Assembly (NCBI GenBank): GCA_024697705.1
Contig: JAILFF010000027.1
Coordinates: forward strand, 1-11,196
Length of the DNA stretch: 11,196 nt
Origin: Ruminococcus sp.
GTDB lineage: Bacteria; Bacillota; Clostridia; Oscillospirales; Ruminococcaceae
Reading direction: 5' to 3'
The notes under the pieces: generated by a model
What the model was told of the DNA's origin: nothing
Databases searched by the model: none
What the model saw: the letters and a program-made list of their open reading frames with translations, nothing else
Program-made: the position numbers and the translations under genes
Shown here: one piece after another, positions 1-5,463 of the stretch
Numbering within the stretch: position 1 is the first letter of the stretch
Layout: every line of letters begins with the position of its first letter

Positions 1-195
1 TCCGAACTGAAAACGGTCAAGTCCGAAAACAGGAGATACAGCGAGGTGTATTCAATGCTTGAAAGGATAGCACCCGATATTCTCAGGCATGCGAAAGAAA
101 TGGTTCAGGAAGAAAAAGAACAGCGTCAGCGGGAGCAGGCACAACAGATAGAATACCAGCCCACTAAAAAGAAAAAATCGTGGGGACTGGAATAA
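1..195 (+). CDS. C-terminal tail of an unidentified, probably mobile-element-encoded protein (partial)
   Basis: An open frame enters from the left edge and ends at a TAA at 193-195, giving the last 64 residues of a protein whose start lies outside the window. The tail is strongly charged and probably helical: a Glu/Gln/Arg-rich stretch (about residues 34-50) suggests a coiled coil, followed by a Lys-rich KKKKSWGLE end. No catalytic motif is present, so the family cannot be named. Its position just upstream of, and co-oriented with, an integrase at the end of an integrated element, plus the basic helical tail, would fit a relaxase/mobilisation protein. That is inference only. A replication or conjugation-accessory protein is equally possible. 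The frame itself is well supported; the function is not. Confidence 0.55.
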   Translation, partial: SELKTVKSENRRYSEVYSMLERIAPDILRHAKEMVQEEKEQRQREQAQQIEYQPTKKKKSWGLE

Positions 196-223
196 CGCAA
201 GATAGAACAAGAGAAAAAATGTT

Positions 224-284
224 ACAGCGTACCTTGACAACGCCGATATATTGCGCTACAATAGGTATTGAAAAGGTACGCTGT
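224..284. repeat. 12-bp perfect inverted repeat bracketing the integrase promoter (candidate operator or integrase arm sites)
   Basis: ACAGCGTACCTT at 224-235 is the exact reverse complement of AAGGTACGCTGT at 273-284. The left arm overlaps the first two bases of the -35 box and the right arm sits just past the predicted transcription start. The left arm is therefore not transcribed, and the pair must act at DNA level rather than as an RNA hairpin. The arms are 49 bp apart start to start, close to a whole number of helical turns. This placement fits an operator for looping repression, or arm-type recombinase/excisionase sites. Which protein binds is unknown. Confidence 0.8.
234..262 (+). promoter_or_regulatory. 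Sigma-A promoter of the integrase gene
   Basis: TTGACA at 234-239 and TACAAT at 257-262 are separated by 17 bp, which is five-sixths to full consensus with ideal spacing. The predicted start near 269 lies about 40 bp before the integrase ATG. A 12-bp inverted repeat brackets this promoter, so it is likely to be regulated. Confidence 0.85.
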
Positions 285-308
285 GATATTACCGAGGAGG
301 TACATATT

Positions 309-1502
309 ATGGCAACTATTCAGAAACGTGGCGACAGCTACTCCATCAGGGTGAGCTGTGGCTACGACAGCAAAGGCAAACAGGTGATACAGTCCATGAC
401 TTGGAAACCTGAGCCGAAAATGACAGCGAAGCAGATCGAGAAAGAGCTGAACCGTCAGGCGGTCATGTTCGAGGAAGCCTGCAACAAGGGCTATCAGAGC
501 AAGGCTATCAAGTTTGAGGTGTTTGCTGAACAGTGGTTTGAGGAGTATGCAAAGCCAAATCTCAGAAATACCACATATGAGCGTATGCTCCAACTCCGCA
601 AGAGGGTGTATTCCGCTATCGGTCACCTGAGAATGGACAAGATCACTCCGAGACAGATTCAGGCTTTTGTCAATTCGCTTTCAAAGGACGGCGCTAACGA
701 GCGTACAGGCAAGCCCCTCGCGCCCAAGACGATAAGGCATAACCTCAGCTTCGTATCAGATGTATTCGCATACGCCGTGAAGATGGGCGTGGTCAGCGAC
801 AATCCGTGTTCAAAGGTCACGCTCCCCAAGAACGAGCAGACTGAAAAGAAAATCTATACGCCCGAACAGGTTCAGAGATTTCTTTCTCTGCTGAACGATG
901 AACCCTTGAAGTACCGCACTTTCTTCAACCTGATGATATACAGCGGTTTCAGACGTGGCGAGATGTTAGGGTTAGAATGGAAAGACGTGGATTTCGAGAA
1001 CAACATCATCAGCGTCCGCCGCACAAGCAACTACACGGCACAGAAAGGCGTTTACACCGACACCACCAAAACACGTAAGTCGCAGAGAACGCTCAAATTT
1101 CCGCAGGAGATCATGGATATGCTCAAAGAATACAAGTCAGAACAGGACGAGCAGGCTCTCAAATGCGGTGACAAGTGGGTAGAAACGGACAGGCTCTATA
1201 CCAAGTGGAACGGTGAACCTATGCAGAACGGCACACCTTACTTCTGGCTCGGTGAGTTTTGCGAGAAGCACGACCTTCCGTTCTACGGCTTGCACAGTTT
1301 CCGTCACCTGTTCGCATCGCTCCTCGTCAATCAGGGCGTGGACATCGTGACAGTTTCGGGAGCGTTAGGTCACTCGACGGTTTCTACAACAAGTAATATT
1401 TATTGTCTTAGGTTAGAAGAATCCAGAGAAAACGTCTCCGATGCACTCAGCGCAGCACTCGATTTCTCAGGCAAGAAAAAAGAGCCGAAGGGTGCTTCTT
1501 GA
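309..1502 (+). CDS. int: Tyrosine recombinase / integrase of an integrative element
   Basis: This 397-residue protein is a phage/ICE-type tyrosine recombinase that would catalyse site-specific integration and excision of the element. The start is ATG 309: GAGGAGG at 294-300 lies 8 nt upstream, whereas the longer in-frame extension to 180 runs through the promoter and is rejected. Residues 1-60 look like an arm-DNA-binding region, 65-175 are the SAM-like core-binding domain, and 180-385 are the catalytic domain. The full catalytic set is visible: R215 (GFRRGE), K254 (TKT), H329 and R332 (HSFRH), H355 (LGHS) and Y365 (NIYCL). The length is typical of Tn916/ICE integrases. The gene points at the 3' end of tRNA-Glu, 119 bp away, which suggests that tRNA as the attachment site. 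Nothing indicates truncation, so the enzyme should be active. The class call is firm; the substrate site is inferred. Confidence 0.95.
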   Translation: MATIQKRGDSYSIRVSCGYDSKGKQVIQSMTWKPEPKMTAKQIEKELNRQAVMFEEACNKGYQSKAIKFEVFAEQWFEEYAKPNLRNTTYERMLQLRKRVYSAIGHLRMDKITPRQIQAFVNSLSKDGANERTGKPLAPKTIRHNLSFVSDVFAYAVKMGVVSDNPCSKVTLPKNEQTEKKIYTPEQVQRFLSLLNDEPLKYRTFFNLMIYSGFRRGEMLGLEWKDVDFENNIISVRRTSNYTAQKGVYTDTTKTRKSQRTLKFPQEIMDMLKEYKSEQDEQALKCGDKWVETDRLYTKWNGEPMQNGTPYFWLGEFCEKHDLPFYGLHSFRHLFASLLVNQGVDIVTVSGALGHSTVSTTSNIYCLRLEESRENVSDALSAALDFSGKKKEPKGAS

Positions 1503-1531
1503 CCCATGGCTCAAACCTCCGCATTTTCAAA

Positions 1532-1552
1532 ATAAAGAACAGATAAAGAACA
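1532..1552 (+). repeat. Short tandem direct repeat between the integrase and tRNA-Glu
   Basis: ATAAAGAACA occurs at 1532-1541 and again at 1543-1552, an 11-bp period that matches one helical turn. Direct repeats near the end of an integrated element can be arm-type integrase sites, but the sequence is A-rich and short, so it may be chance. Confidence 0.4.
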
Positions 1553-1572
1553 AAGCGGATTTTCAGTATAAA

Positions 1573-1611
1573 AGAAAAACTCGGAAACAACGTATTTACG
1601 CTGTTTCCGAG
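1573..1611 (-). terminator. Intrinsic terminator of the tRNA-Met/tRNA-Glu unit
   Basis: CTCGGAAACA at 1580-1589 pairs perfectly with TGTTTCCGAG at 1602-1611, a 10-bp stem around a 12-nt loop. Read on the minus strand, the stem is followed by a T-rich run complementary to 1573-1579. It lies 9 bp past the tRNA-Glu 3' end. If the element inserted at the tRNA 3' end, this terminator belongs to the element or to the duplicated core, which would preserve tRNA termination. Confidence 0.85.
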
Positions 1612-1660
1612 AACATTGAATGGTGACCCGTACGGGAATTGAACCCATGATTCCGCCGTG
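1611..1660. other. Predicted attachment-site junction (att) at the tRNA-Glu 3' end
   Basis: An integrase gene ends about 120 bp from the 3' end of a tRNA gene that faces it. Many tyrosine recombinases use the T-arm-to-CCA part of a tRNA as core and rebuild an intact gene on insertion. The core would therefore fall within about 1621-1660, with the element on the low-coordinate side. The matching copy at the far end of the element is outside the window, so exact edges cannot be fixed. Confidence 0.4.
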
Positions 1661-1695
1661 AAAGGGCGGTGTCTTAACCTCTTGACCAACGGGCC
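1621..1695 (-). tRNA. tRNA-Glu (anticodon UUC), CCA encoded
   Basis: Reading the minus strand, the 75-nt sequence folds into a full cloverleaf. The acceptor stem is GGCCCGT/ACGGGTC with one G-U pair, and the D stem is GTC/GAC. The anticodon stem CCGCC/GGCGG holds the 7-nt loop CTTTCAC (anticodon TTC). The T arm carries a TTCAATT loop, the discriminator is A, and CCA is encoded at 1621-1623. It is separated by 6 bp from the upstream tRNA-Met and followed by a strong terminator. The gene appears intact even though it is the likely integration target. Confidence 0.96.
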
Positions 1696-1701
1696 AACAA
1701 A

Positions 1702-1775
1702 TAGCGCTAAGTGGATTCGAACCGCTGACACCCTGGGTATGAACCAAGTGCTCTAGCCAACTGAGCTATAGCGCC
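1702..1775 (-). tRNA. tRNA-Met (elongator type, anticodon CAU), no encoded CCA
   Basis: The 74-nt minus-strand sequence folds as a cloverleaf. The acceptor stem is GGCGCTA/TAGCGCT with a G1-U72 pair. The D arm is intact, and the anticodon stem CTTGG/CCAGG holds the loop TTCATAC (anticodon CAT). The absence of the three G-C pairs typical of initiator anticodon stems argues for elongator Met, and the loop differs from tRNA-Ile2 (CTCATAA type). The T stem AGCGG/CCACT contains one C-A mismatch (positions 51/63). The bases after the discriminator A read TTT, so CCA must be added by the nucleotidyltransferase. It is transcribed first in the unit with tRNA-Glu. Confidence 0.93.
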
Positions 1776-1819
1776 ATTTGATTTGGTTGTTCACGTTTTC
1801 TGTGTCAACCGACTTTAAT

Positions 1820-1848
1820 ATTATACACTATAATTTCGCGATTGTCAA
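1820..1848 (-). promoter_or_regulatory. Sigma-A promoter of the tRNA-Met/tRNA-Glu unit
   Basis: On the minus strand, TTGACA (1843-1848) and TATAAT (1820-1825) are perfect consensus with a 17-bp spacer, about 45 bp upstream of the mature tRNA-Met 5' end. This strength fits a stable-RNA promoter. Confidence 0.9.
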
Positions 1849-2050
1849 TAGGAAATTCGCAAAAAAATATTTTTTGTAGCAGGTCACAATTCTGCGCAAA
1901 TAAGAAGCGGAAATATGTTGCAATTAACCTATTAACTTAGCATCTTTACAAAGAAAAGGAAATAATCAGAAGAAAAATTCCTGCCTTTTAACAAAGGAGA
2001 GATTATCGGCTGGAAATGTTCAGCCGACATATCAGCCATATAAAAGATAT
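1849..2050. other. AT-rich intergenic spacer with one hairpin, no gene seen
   Basis: This stretch lies between the tRNA promoter and the murA terminator. I see no credible coding region. It contains a 7-bp perfect hairpin (TCGGCTG 2006-2012 with CAGCCGA 2021-2027, 8-nt loop) without a U-run on either side. A 5-bp hairpin CCTTT/AAAGG at 1984-1997 is followed on the minus strand by a displaced T-rich tract and might act as a weak back-up terminator for murA. Confidence 0.5.
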
Positions 2051-2084
2051 AAAAACAGGCAGGACACTTTAAGGATCCTGCCTG
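2051..2084 (-). terminator. Intrinsic terminator downstream of murA
   Basis: CAGGCAGGA (2056-2064) pairs perfectly with TCCTGCCTG (2076-2084), a 9-bp stem with an 11-nt loop. On the minus strand the stem runs straight into five T residues (complement of 2051-2055). It begins about 60 bp after the murA stop. Confidence 0.85.
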
Positions 2085-2142
2085 ATAGCATTCATAAACA
2101 AATACAATATGATTATCGTCGGAAAGCCGGCATTTTAAACGG

Positions 2143-3435
2143 TCAAGCGTTGATCTTGATCTCGTCCTCATGATAGTCGATAGAGTGAACAAGCTTGATA
2201 TCGGCACCCAGTCCGCGGAATTTTTCGACAATGTTTTCGTAGCCGCGCTGGATATAGTGAATATCGCCGATCTCCGTGATGCCGTCCGCCATAAGTCCGG
2301 CTATGATAAGCGCCGCGCCGGCTCTGAGATCGGGAGCAAGCACCGCTGCTCCGTGGAGCTTTTCGACGCCCTGAATGAATACCGCTTTGGAATTGACAAC
2401 GGCGTTGGCGCCCATTCTTCTCAGCTCCGCAACGTAGCGGAATCGGTTGGAGAATATCTCGTCGGTAACAACACTCGCGCCCTGTGCCAACGTCAGCAGC
2501 GTAGAGATCTGCGGCTGCATATCGGTGGGGAAGCCGGGGTGTGGCATCGTGTTGATGTTTGTCGCCTTAAGCGCTCCCGGAGTCCATATCCTTATATAGT
2601 CGTCATACTCCTCAACACTGACGCCTATCTGACGCAGCACCGCGGTAATTGACTCCAAATGCTTGGGGATAACATTTCTTATAGTGACCCGTCCGTGAGT
2701 AGCCGCCGCAGCGACCATGAACGTACCAGCCTCGATCTGGTCGGGAATGATAGCGTACTCCACGCCGTGCAGTCTCTTGACGCCGTGAACCTTAATGGTA
2801 TCGGTTCCCGCGCCCATGATATCCGCGCCCATCGAGTTTAAGAAATTCGCAACGTCAACGATGTGCGGCTCCTTGGCGCAGTTTTCGATGACCGTATAGC
2901 CGTCGGCTTTGCAGGCGGCAAGCATGGCGTTGATCGTAGCGCCTACGCTGTTCATATCAAAATAGATCAGCCCGCCGAGAAGCTTGTCGGCATAGAGATC
3001 GACCTCTCCGCCTGTCATGTCGTTTCTTGCACCGAGCACGGTAAACGCCTTAAGATGCTGATCTATCGGGCGGTCGCCGAGATCGCAGCCGCCCGGGAGG
3101 GCGACATGAGCCTCGTGAAAGCGCCCGAGCAGAGAGCCGAGAAAATAAGACGAAGCTCTCATAACACGCGCCATATCGTAGGGCACGCGGGCTTTGGCAA
3201 TAGACCTTGTATCAATGTAGATCTTGTTTTTGGAAAGCACTCTGACCTCTGCGCCCATCGAGCGGAGTATCTTCATGCAGAAAGTAATGTCGCTGATCTG
3301 CGGACAGTTTTCCAAAATTACGGGTTCATCGCATAATATCGTAGCGGCAACAATAGCAACGGCAGCGTTTTTAGCTCCGCTGATCACGACCTCGCCGTTC
3401 AGCGGGATACCGCCCCGTATTACATATTTTTCCAA
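2143..3435 (-). CDS. murA: UDP-N-acetylglucosamine 1-carboxyvinyltransferase (MurA)
   Basis: A cytoplasmic enzyme that transfers enolpyruvate from PEP to UDP-GlcNAc, the first committed step of peptidoglycan synthesis. The 430-residue length is typical. Diagnostic residues are in register with E. coli MurA: K22-N23 (SGAKNA), catalytic Cys at 117 (PGGCDLGDRP, E. coli C115), D305 (FPTDMQPQ) and the DLRAGAAL motif near 369-376. The Cys, not Asp, predicts ordinary fosfomycin sensitivity. The start is a TTG at 3433-3435: AAGGAAG lies 7 nt upstream and no better ATG exists, so the weak start codon may tune expression. The gene stands alone, with its own promoter about 170 bp upstream and its own terminator. 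Gram-positives often carry two murA paralogues, and which one this is cannot be decided from the window. Confidence 0.97.
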   Translation of the reverse strand: MEKYVIRGGIPLNGEVVISGAKNAAVAIVAATILCDEPVILENCPQISDITFCMKILRSMGAEVRVLSKNKIYIDTRSIAKARVPYDMARVMRASSYFLGSLLGRFHEAHVALPGGCDLGDRPIDQHLKAFTVLGARNDMTGGEVDLYADKLLGGLIYFDMNSVGATINAMLAACKADGYTVIENCAKEPHIVDVANFLNSMGADIMGAGTDTIKVHGVKRLHGVEYAIIPDQIEAGTFMVAAAATHGRVTIRNVIPKHLESITAVLRQIGVSVEEYDDYIRIWTPGALKATNINTMPHPGFPTDMQPQISTLLTLAQGASVVTDEIFSNRFRYVAELRRMGANAVVNSKAVFIQGVEKLHGAAVLAPDLRAGAALIIAGLMADGITEIGDIHYIQRGYENIVEKFRGLGADIKLVHSIDYHEDEIKINA

Positions 3436-3501
3436 GTCGTCACTTCCTTAAAAATCTTGTTCGCAAGCAAGCTTCGCATATTCAAGCCGCAATTATAGTG
3501 T

Positions 3502-3518
3502 AACCGCAAAATGCGGTT
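3502..3518. repeat. 7-bp hairpin in the murA leader next to a TATAAT box
   Basis: AACCGCA (3502-3508) and TGCGGTT (3512-3518) form a perfect 7-bp inverted repeat with a 3-nt loop. A minus-strand TATAAT (3492-3497) lies 4 bp downstream, but its matching -35 is poor. The repeat could be an RNA hairpin in the leader made from the promoter at 3603-3631, or an operator for a secondary promoter. Confidence 0.5.
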
Positions 3519-3602
3519 TGATAAGAGTTAAATTGAGGTTTGAGACAGGCGAAGCAGACAAACAAAATATAGTGTCTGTCAATGCGGGATATACTATATA
3601 TC

Positions 3603-3631
3603 ATTTTATCATTTTCTCACAAATATGTCAA
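3603..3631 (-). promoter_or_regulatory. Sigma-A promoter for murA
   Basis: The minus strand has TTGACA (3626-3631), a 17-bp spacer and TAAAAT (3603-3608). Transcription should start near 3596, giving a leader of about 160 nt before the murA TTG. The leader holds the hairpin at 3502-3518 and a loose stem from CAGACA/TGTCTG at about 3554-3577, but no recognised riboswitch. Confidence 0.75.
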
Positions 3632-3910
3632 GGGGTTTTACGCAAGAATACTATCCTCTATCATATTTTTAATTTTTTTGACATAATTAGACCTGTTCCG
3701 ACAAACAATTTATGTATATTAAAAATGCATACCGTCATTATTGAATACATATAACAATCGGTTGGCATTAATTAATAATGATCGCTGTCCGGAAACGGTT
3801 CGATTTTACATATTGACCAAATTTTATGCGCATACAGCTGTCCGCGTACACGTTTCTGGGGTCAAGAACTATTATATCATTCAAATTTGAATAAATAAAC
3901 AAAAAAGTGT
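3632..3910. other. AT-rich intergenic region between thiD and the murA promoter, no gene seen
   Basis: I find no convincing coding frame with a ribosome binding site. It includes a 14-bp perfect palindrome, ATTCAAATTTGAAT (3879-3892), close to a minus-strand TATAAT at 3871-3876 that lacks a good -35. The thiD stop is followed on the minus strand by AAGT/ACTT (4-bp stem) and a T6 run (about 3902-3917), which is at best a weak terminator. Confidence 0.45.
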
Positions 3911-4738
3911 TCACTTACTGTGTATTGCGTCAAAAATGCGGTCGTCGGAGAATTCGTTGCTCACCGCGTAGGCGTGATTCATGGGTCCCGAGCCTTTCCC
4001 GAGATCGAGCATCGCCGACAGCGCTCCCGAAAGATAGCGCTTCGCCCGCTCCACCGCTTCGGGGATATCGCAGCCCAGCGCGAGGTTTGAGGCAATGGCA
4101 CTCGAAAGCGTGCAGCCCGTGCCGTGCGTGTTTGGATTGTCTATCCGCCGTCCCGCGAACCATCTGCCGCCGTCCGCGCCGAAAAGATAGTCGTTGGCGT
4201 CGTTCAAACTGTGACCGCCCTTTAATAGCACCGCGCAGCCGAATTTGTCAAATATTTCCCGTGCCGCTTTCTCCATATCGGCGGCTGAGGAAATAGTAAT
4301 GCCCGTCAGCACCTCCGCTTCGGGAATGTTCGGCGTGATGATGTCCGCTAAGGGCATCAGCCTTTCGGTGAGCGTTCCGACCGCCTCGTCGCTTATGAGC
4401 TTAGCGCCGCTCGTGGCGACCATAACGGGGTCGAGGACGATGTTCTTTGCGCCGTACTGTTTAAGCTTGTCGGCGATGACGTTTATCAGTCCCGCCGACG
4501 AGACCATGCCGATCTTCACCGCGTCGGGGAAAATATCTGTGAACACACAGTCGAGCTGGCTGCTAAGAAACTCGGGCGAGGACTCCATGACCGCCGCCAC
4601 GCCGACCGTGTTTTGTGCGGTAAGTGCGGTCACGGCGCTCATGGCGTAAACTCCGTGGACGGTCATGGTTTTTATGTCCGCCTGAATCCCCGCGCCGCCG
4701 CTTGAATCGCTGCCCGCTATTGTCAATGCTGTTTTCAT
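3911..4738 (-). CDS. thiD: Hydroxymethylpyrimidine/phosphomethylpyrimidine kinase (ThiD)
   Basis: A cytosolic ribokinase-fold kinase that phosphorylates HMP and HMP-P to HMP-PP, the pyrimidine half of thiamine. The 275-residue length fits single-domain ThiD. Family motifs appear in order: AGSDSSGGAGIQAD (8-21, substrate loop), Q42 in TAQNT, KIGM (75-78), DPVMVATSG (103-111), TPNIPEAE (135-142), KGGH (173-176) and the anion-hole/catalytic THGTGCTLSSA (204-214, Cys at 209). The start is ATG 4738 with AAAGGAG 8 nt upstream. Its ATG overlaps the stop of the upstream acetyltransferase gene as ATGA, so the two are translationally coupled. No other thi genes are nearby and no TPP riboswitch precedes the operon, which suggests a salvage role or a dispersed pathway. 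A pyridoxal kinase activity is a known alternative in this family, but the QAD and GTGC motifs favour ThiD. Confidence 0.94.
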   Translation of the reverse strand: MKTALTIAGSDSSGGAGIQADIKTMTVHGVYAMSAVTALTAQNTVGVAAVMESSPEFLSSQLDCVFTDIFPDAVKIGMVSSAGLINVIADKLKQYGAKNIVLDPVMVATSGAKLISDEAVGTLTERLMPLADIITPNIPEAEVLTGITISSAADMEKAAREIFDKFGCAVLLKGGHSLNDANDYLFGADGGRWFAGRRIDNPNTHGTGCTLSSAIASNLALGCDIPEAVERAKRYLSGALSAMLDLGKGSGPMNHAYAVSNEFSDDRIFDAIHSK

Positions 4739-5202
4739 GGGTTCAACTCCTTTGTCAGTCGTTTTGTAAAGTGCATCTGCTGCTTATCCGCCGTGTAGCC
4801 GACAGCCTTGTAGAACTTGTGCGCCCCTGTGCGGGCGCTTCCGGAATTCAGCCTTATCAAACCGATGTCCTTGTCAATAGCCCATTTTTCGGCGGCGCGC
4901 ATAAGCTCTTTGGCTACGCCCTTTCTGCGAAAACAGTCCTTTACCGCCAGTCCGAGGATATTCGCCATTGTTTCAAAGTAAATCACATCATATTTTTCGA
5001 TATGGACGAACCCGACGGCTTTTCCGCCGATGAAAGCGGCAAAAACCTCTTCACGGCTGCGATCCAAGTTCAGGAGCTTCGTGCGGACGAGCGATACTTC
5101 GCAGGGATAGCCAAGATCCTCCGAGCAGACGGCACAAATTTCCTCCGCGTCGTCTGCGTCGGCGGCTCTTATTATGGTCATGCAGTTTGTTATGTTATTC
5201 AT
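4735..5202 (-). CDS. GNAT-family N-acetyltransferase, substrate unknown
   Basis: This 155-residue protein has the fold signature of acetyl-CoA-dependent N-acetyltransferases. An N-terminal IIRAAD strand leads into helices, and a central beta region around FAAFIGGKAVGFVHIEK (54-70) follows. Motif A comes next, LGLAVKDCFRRKGVAKELM (83-101), with the acetyl-CoA pyrophosphate loop RRKGVA. Motif B is AHKFYKAVGY (127-136). The start ATG 5202 has CAGGAG 7 nt upstream; an internal Met at residue 8 lacks such a site. It is the first gene of an operon with thiD and overlaps it by 4 bp. The substrate cannot be read from sequence. The layout resembles small-molecule or amino-acid acetyltransferases rather than RimI, but this is not firm. 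A link to thiamine metabolism is suggested only by the operon. Confidence 0.88.
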   Translation of the reverse strand: MNNITNCMTIIRAADADDAEEICAVCSEDLGYPCEVSLVRTKLLNLDRSREEVFAAFIGGKAVGFVHIEKYDVIYFETMANILGLAVKDCFRRKGVAKELMRAAEKWAIDKDIGLIRLNSGSARTGAHKFYKAVGYTADKQQMHFTKRLTKELNP

Positions 5203-5239
5203 ACCGGTTCTCCTGTTTTTTTGAACTTCCGACTAAATC

Positions 5240-5268
5240 ATTATAGCAGAATTTTGCAGAAGTGTCAA
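5240..5268 (-). promoter_or_regulatory. Sigma-A promoter of the acetyltransferase-thiD operon
   Basis: On the minus strand TTGACA (5263-5268) and TATAAT (5240-5245) are perfect consensus at 17 bp. The predicted start near 5233 gives a leader of about 30 nt. The spacer holds a direct repeat, GCAGAA-TTTT-GCAGAA on the plus strand (5247-5262), with 10-bp phasing that could bind a regulator. Confidence 0.88.
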
Positions 5269-5351
5269 GTATCCTGTCGAAAAATAAGCCTGCCGAATAT
5301 GTGCAAATTCAACAGTTATTTGTAACATTTTTATTTTCAAACAGTTTTAGC

Positions 5352-5380
5352 TTGACAAAAATTGAGAGCTGTGGTATAAT
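5352..5380 (+). promoter_or_regulatory. Sigma-A promoter of the debranching-enzyme gene
   Basis: TTGACA (5352-5357) and TATAAT (5375-5380) are perfect consensus with a 17-bp spacer. Transcription should begin near 5386-5388, giving an unusually long leader of about 130 nt before the TTG start at 5517. Confidence 0.88.
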
Positions 5381-5386
5381 AGTCAG

Positions 5387-5463
5387 TAGGGCAGGGGAGC
5401 AAGCTGTGTTTCCCGTCGGCAATGTCAGCGCTAAGGAAGTCTTGTACCGTCAAGGCTTTTTTT
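5387..5463 (+). ncRNA. Structured leader RNA ending in an intrinsic terminator (attenuator or small RNA)
   Basis: About 77 nt separate the predicted transcription start from a T7 run. AGC-GCTG (5398-5400 and 5403-5406, AA bulge) pairs with CAGC-GCT (5426-5432) around a 19-nt loop. The loop holds CCC (5412-5414), which could pair back to GGGG at 5394-5397 as a pseudoknot. A terminator follows: AAGTCTTG (5437-5444) with CAAGGCTT (5451-5458, one G-U pair), then T residues 5457-5463. This aptamer-plus-terminator shape is what a riboswitch or attenuator looks like, but I cannot assign a known class. GGGGAGCA recalls the GGGGAGUAGC of the yybP-ykoY Mn element, but the rest does not match. Confidence 0.55.
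5437..5463 (+). terminator. Intrinsic terminator inside the debranching-enzyme leader
   Basis: An 8-bp stem (5437-5444 with 5451-5458), a 6-nt loop and a T7 tract lie 54 bp before the coding start. Transcription stopping here would make a short RNA and cut off the enzyme gene, so readthrough must be conditional or partial. Confidence 0.75.

Noticed and set aside
180..308. 43-residue N-terminal extension of the integrase frame
   Set aside because: It would cover the promoter and the ribosome binding site; ATG 309 has GAGGAGG 8 nt upstream and begins with a normal integrase N-terminus.
2018..2074. 18-codon plus-strand frame near an AAAGGAG sequence
   Set aside because: The ribosome binding site is about 16 nt away and the frame runs into the murA terminator; no sign of selection can be judged.
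2170..3336. Long plus-strand open frames opposite murA
   Set aside because: They are antisense shadows of a clearly coding gene, have no family features and lack ribosome binding sites.
3518..3754. 78-residue plus-strand frame in the murA upstream region
   Set aside because: It lacks a ribosome binding site, is AT-rich and spans the murA promoter; composition looks non-coding.
5387..5463. yybP-ykoY (Mn) riboswitch or small SRP RNA in the debranching leader
   Set aside because: Only GGGGAGCA resembles the Mn element; the second conserved loop is missing. AAGGAAG superficially recalls SRP RNA, but the GGAAGGAAGCAGC-type tetraloop region is absent.
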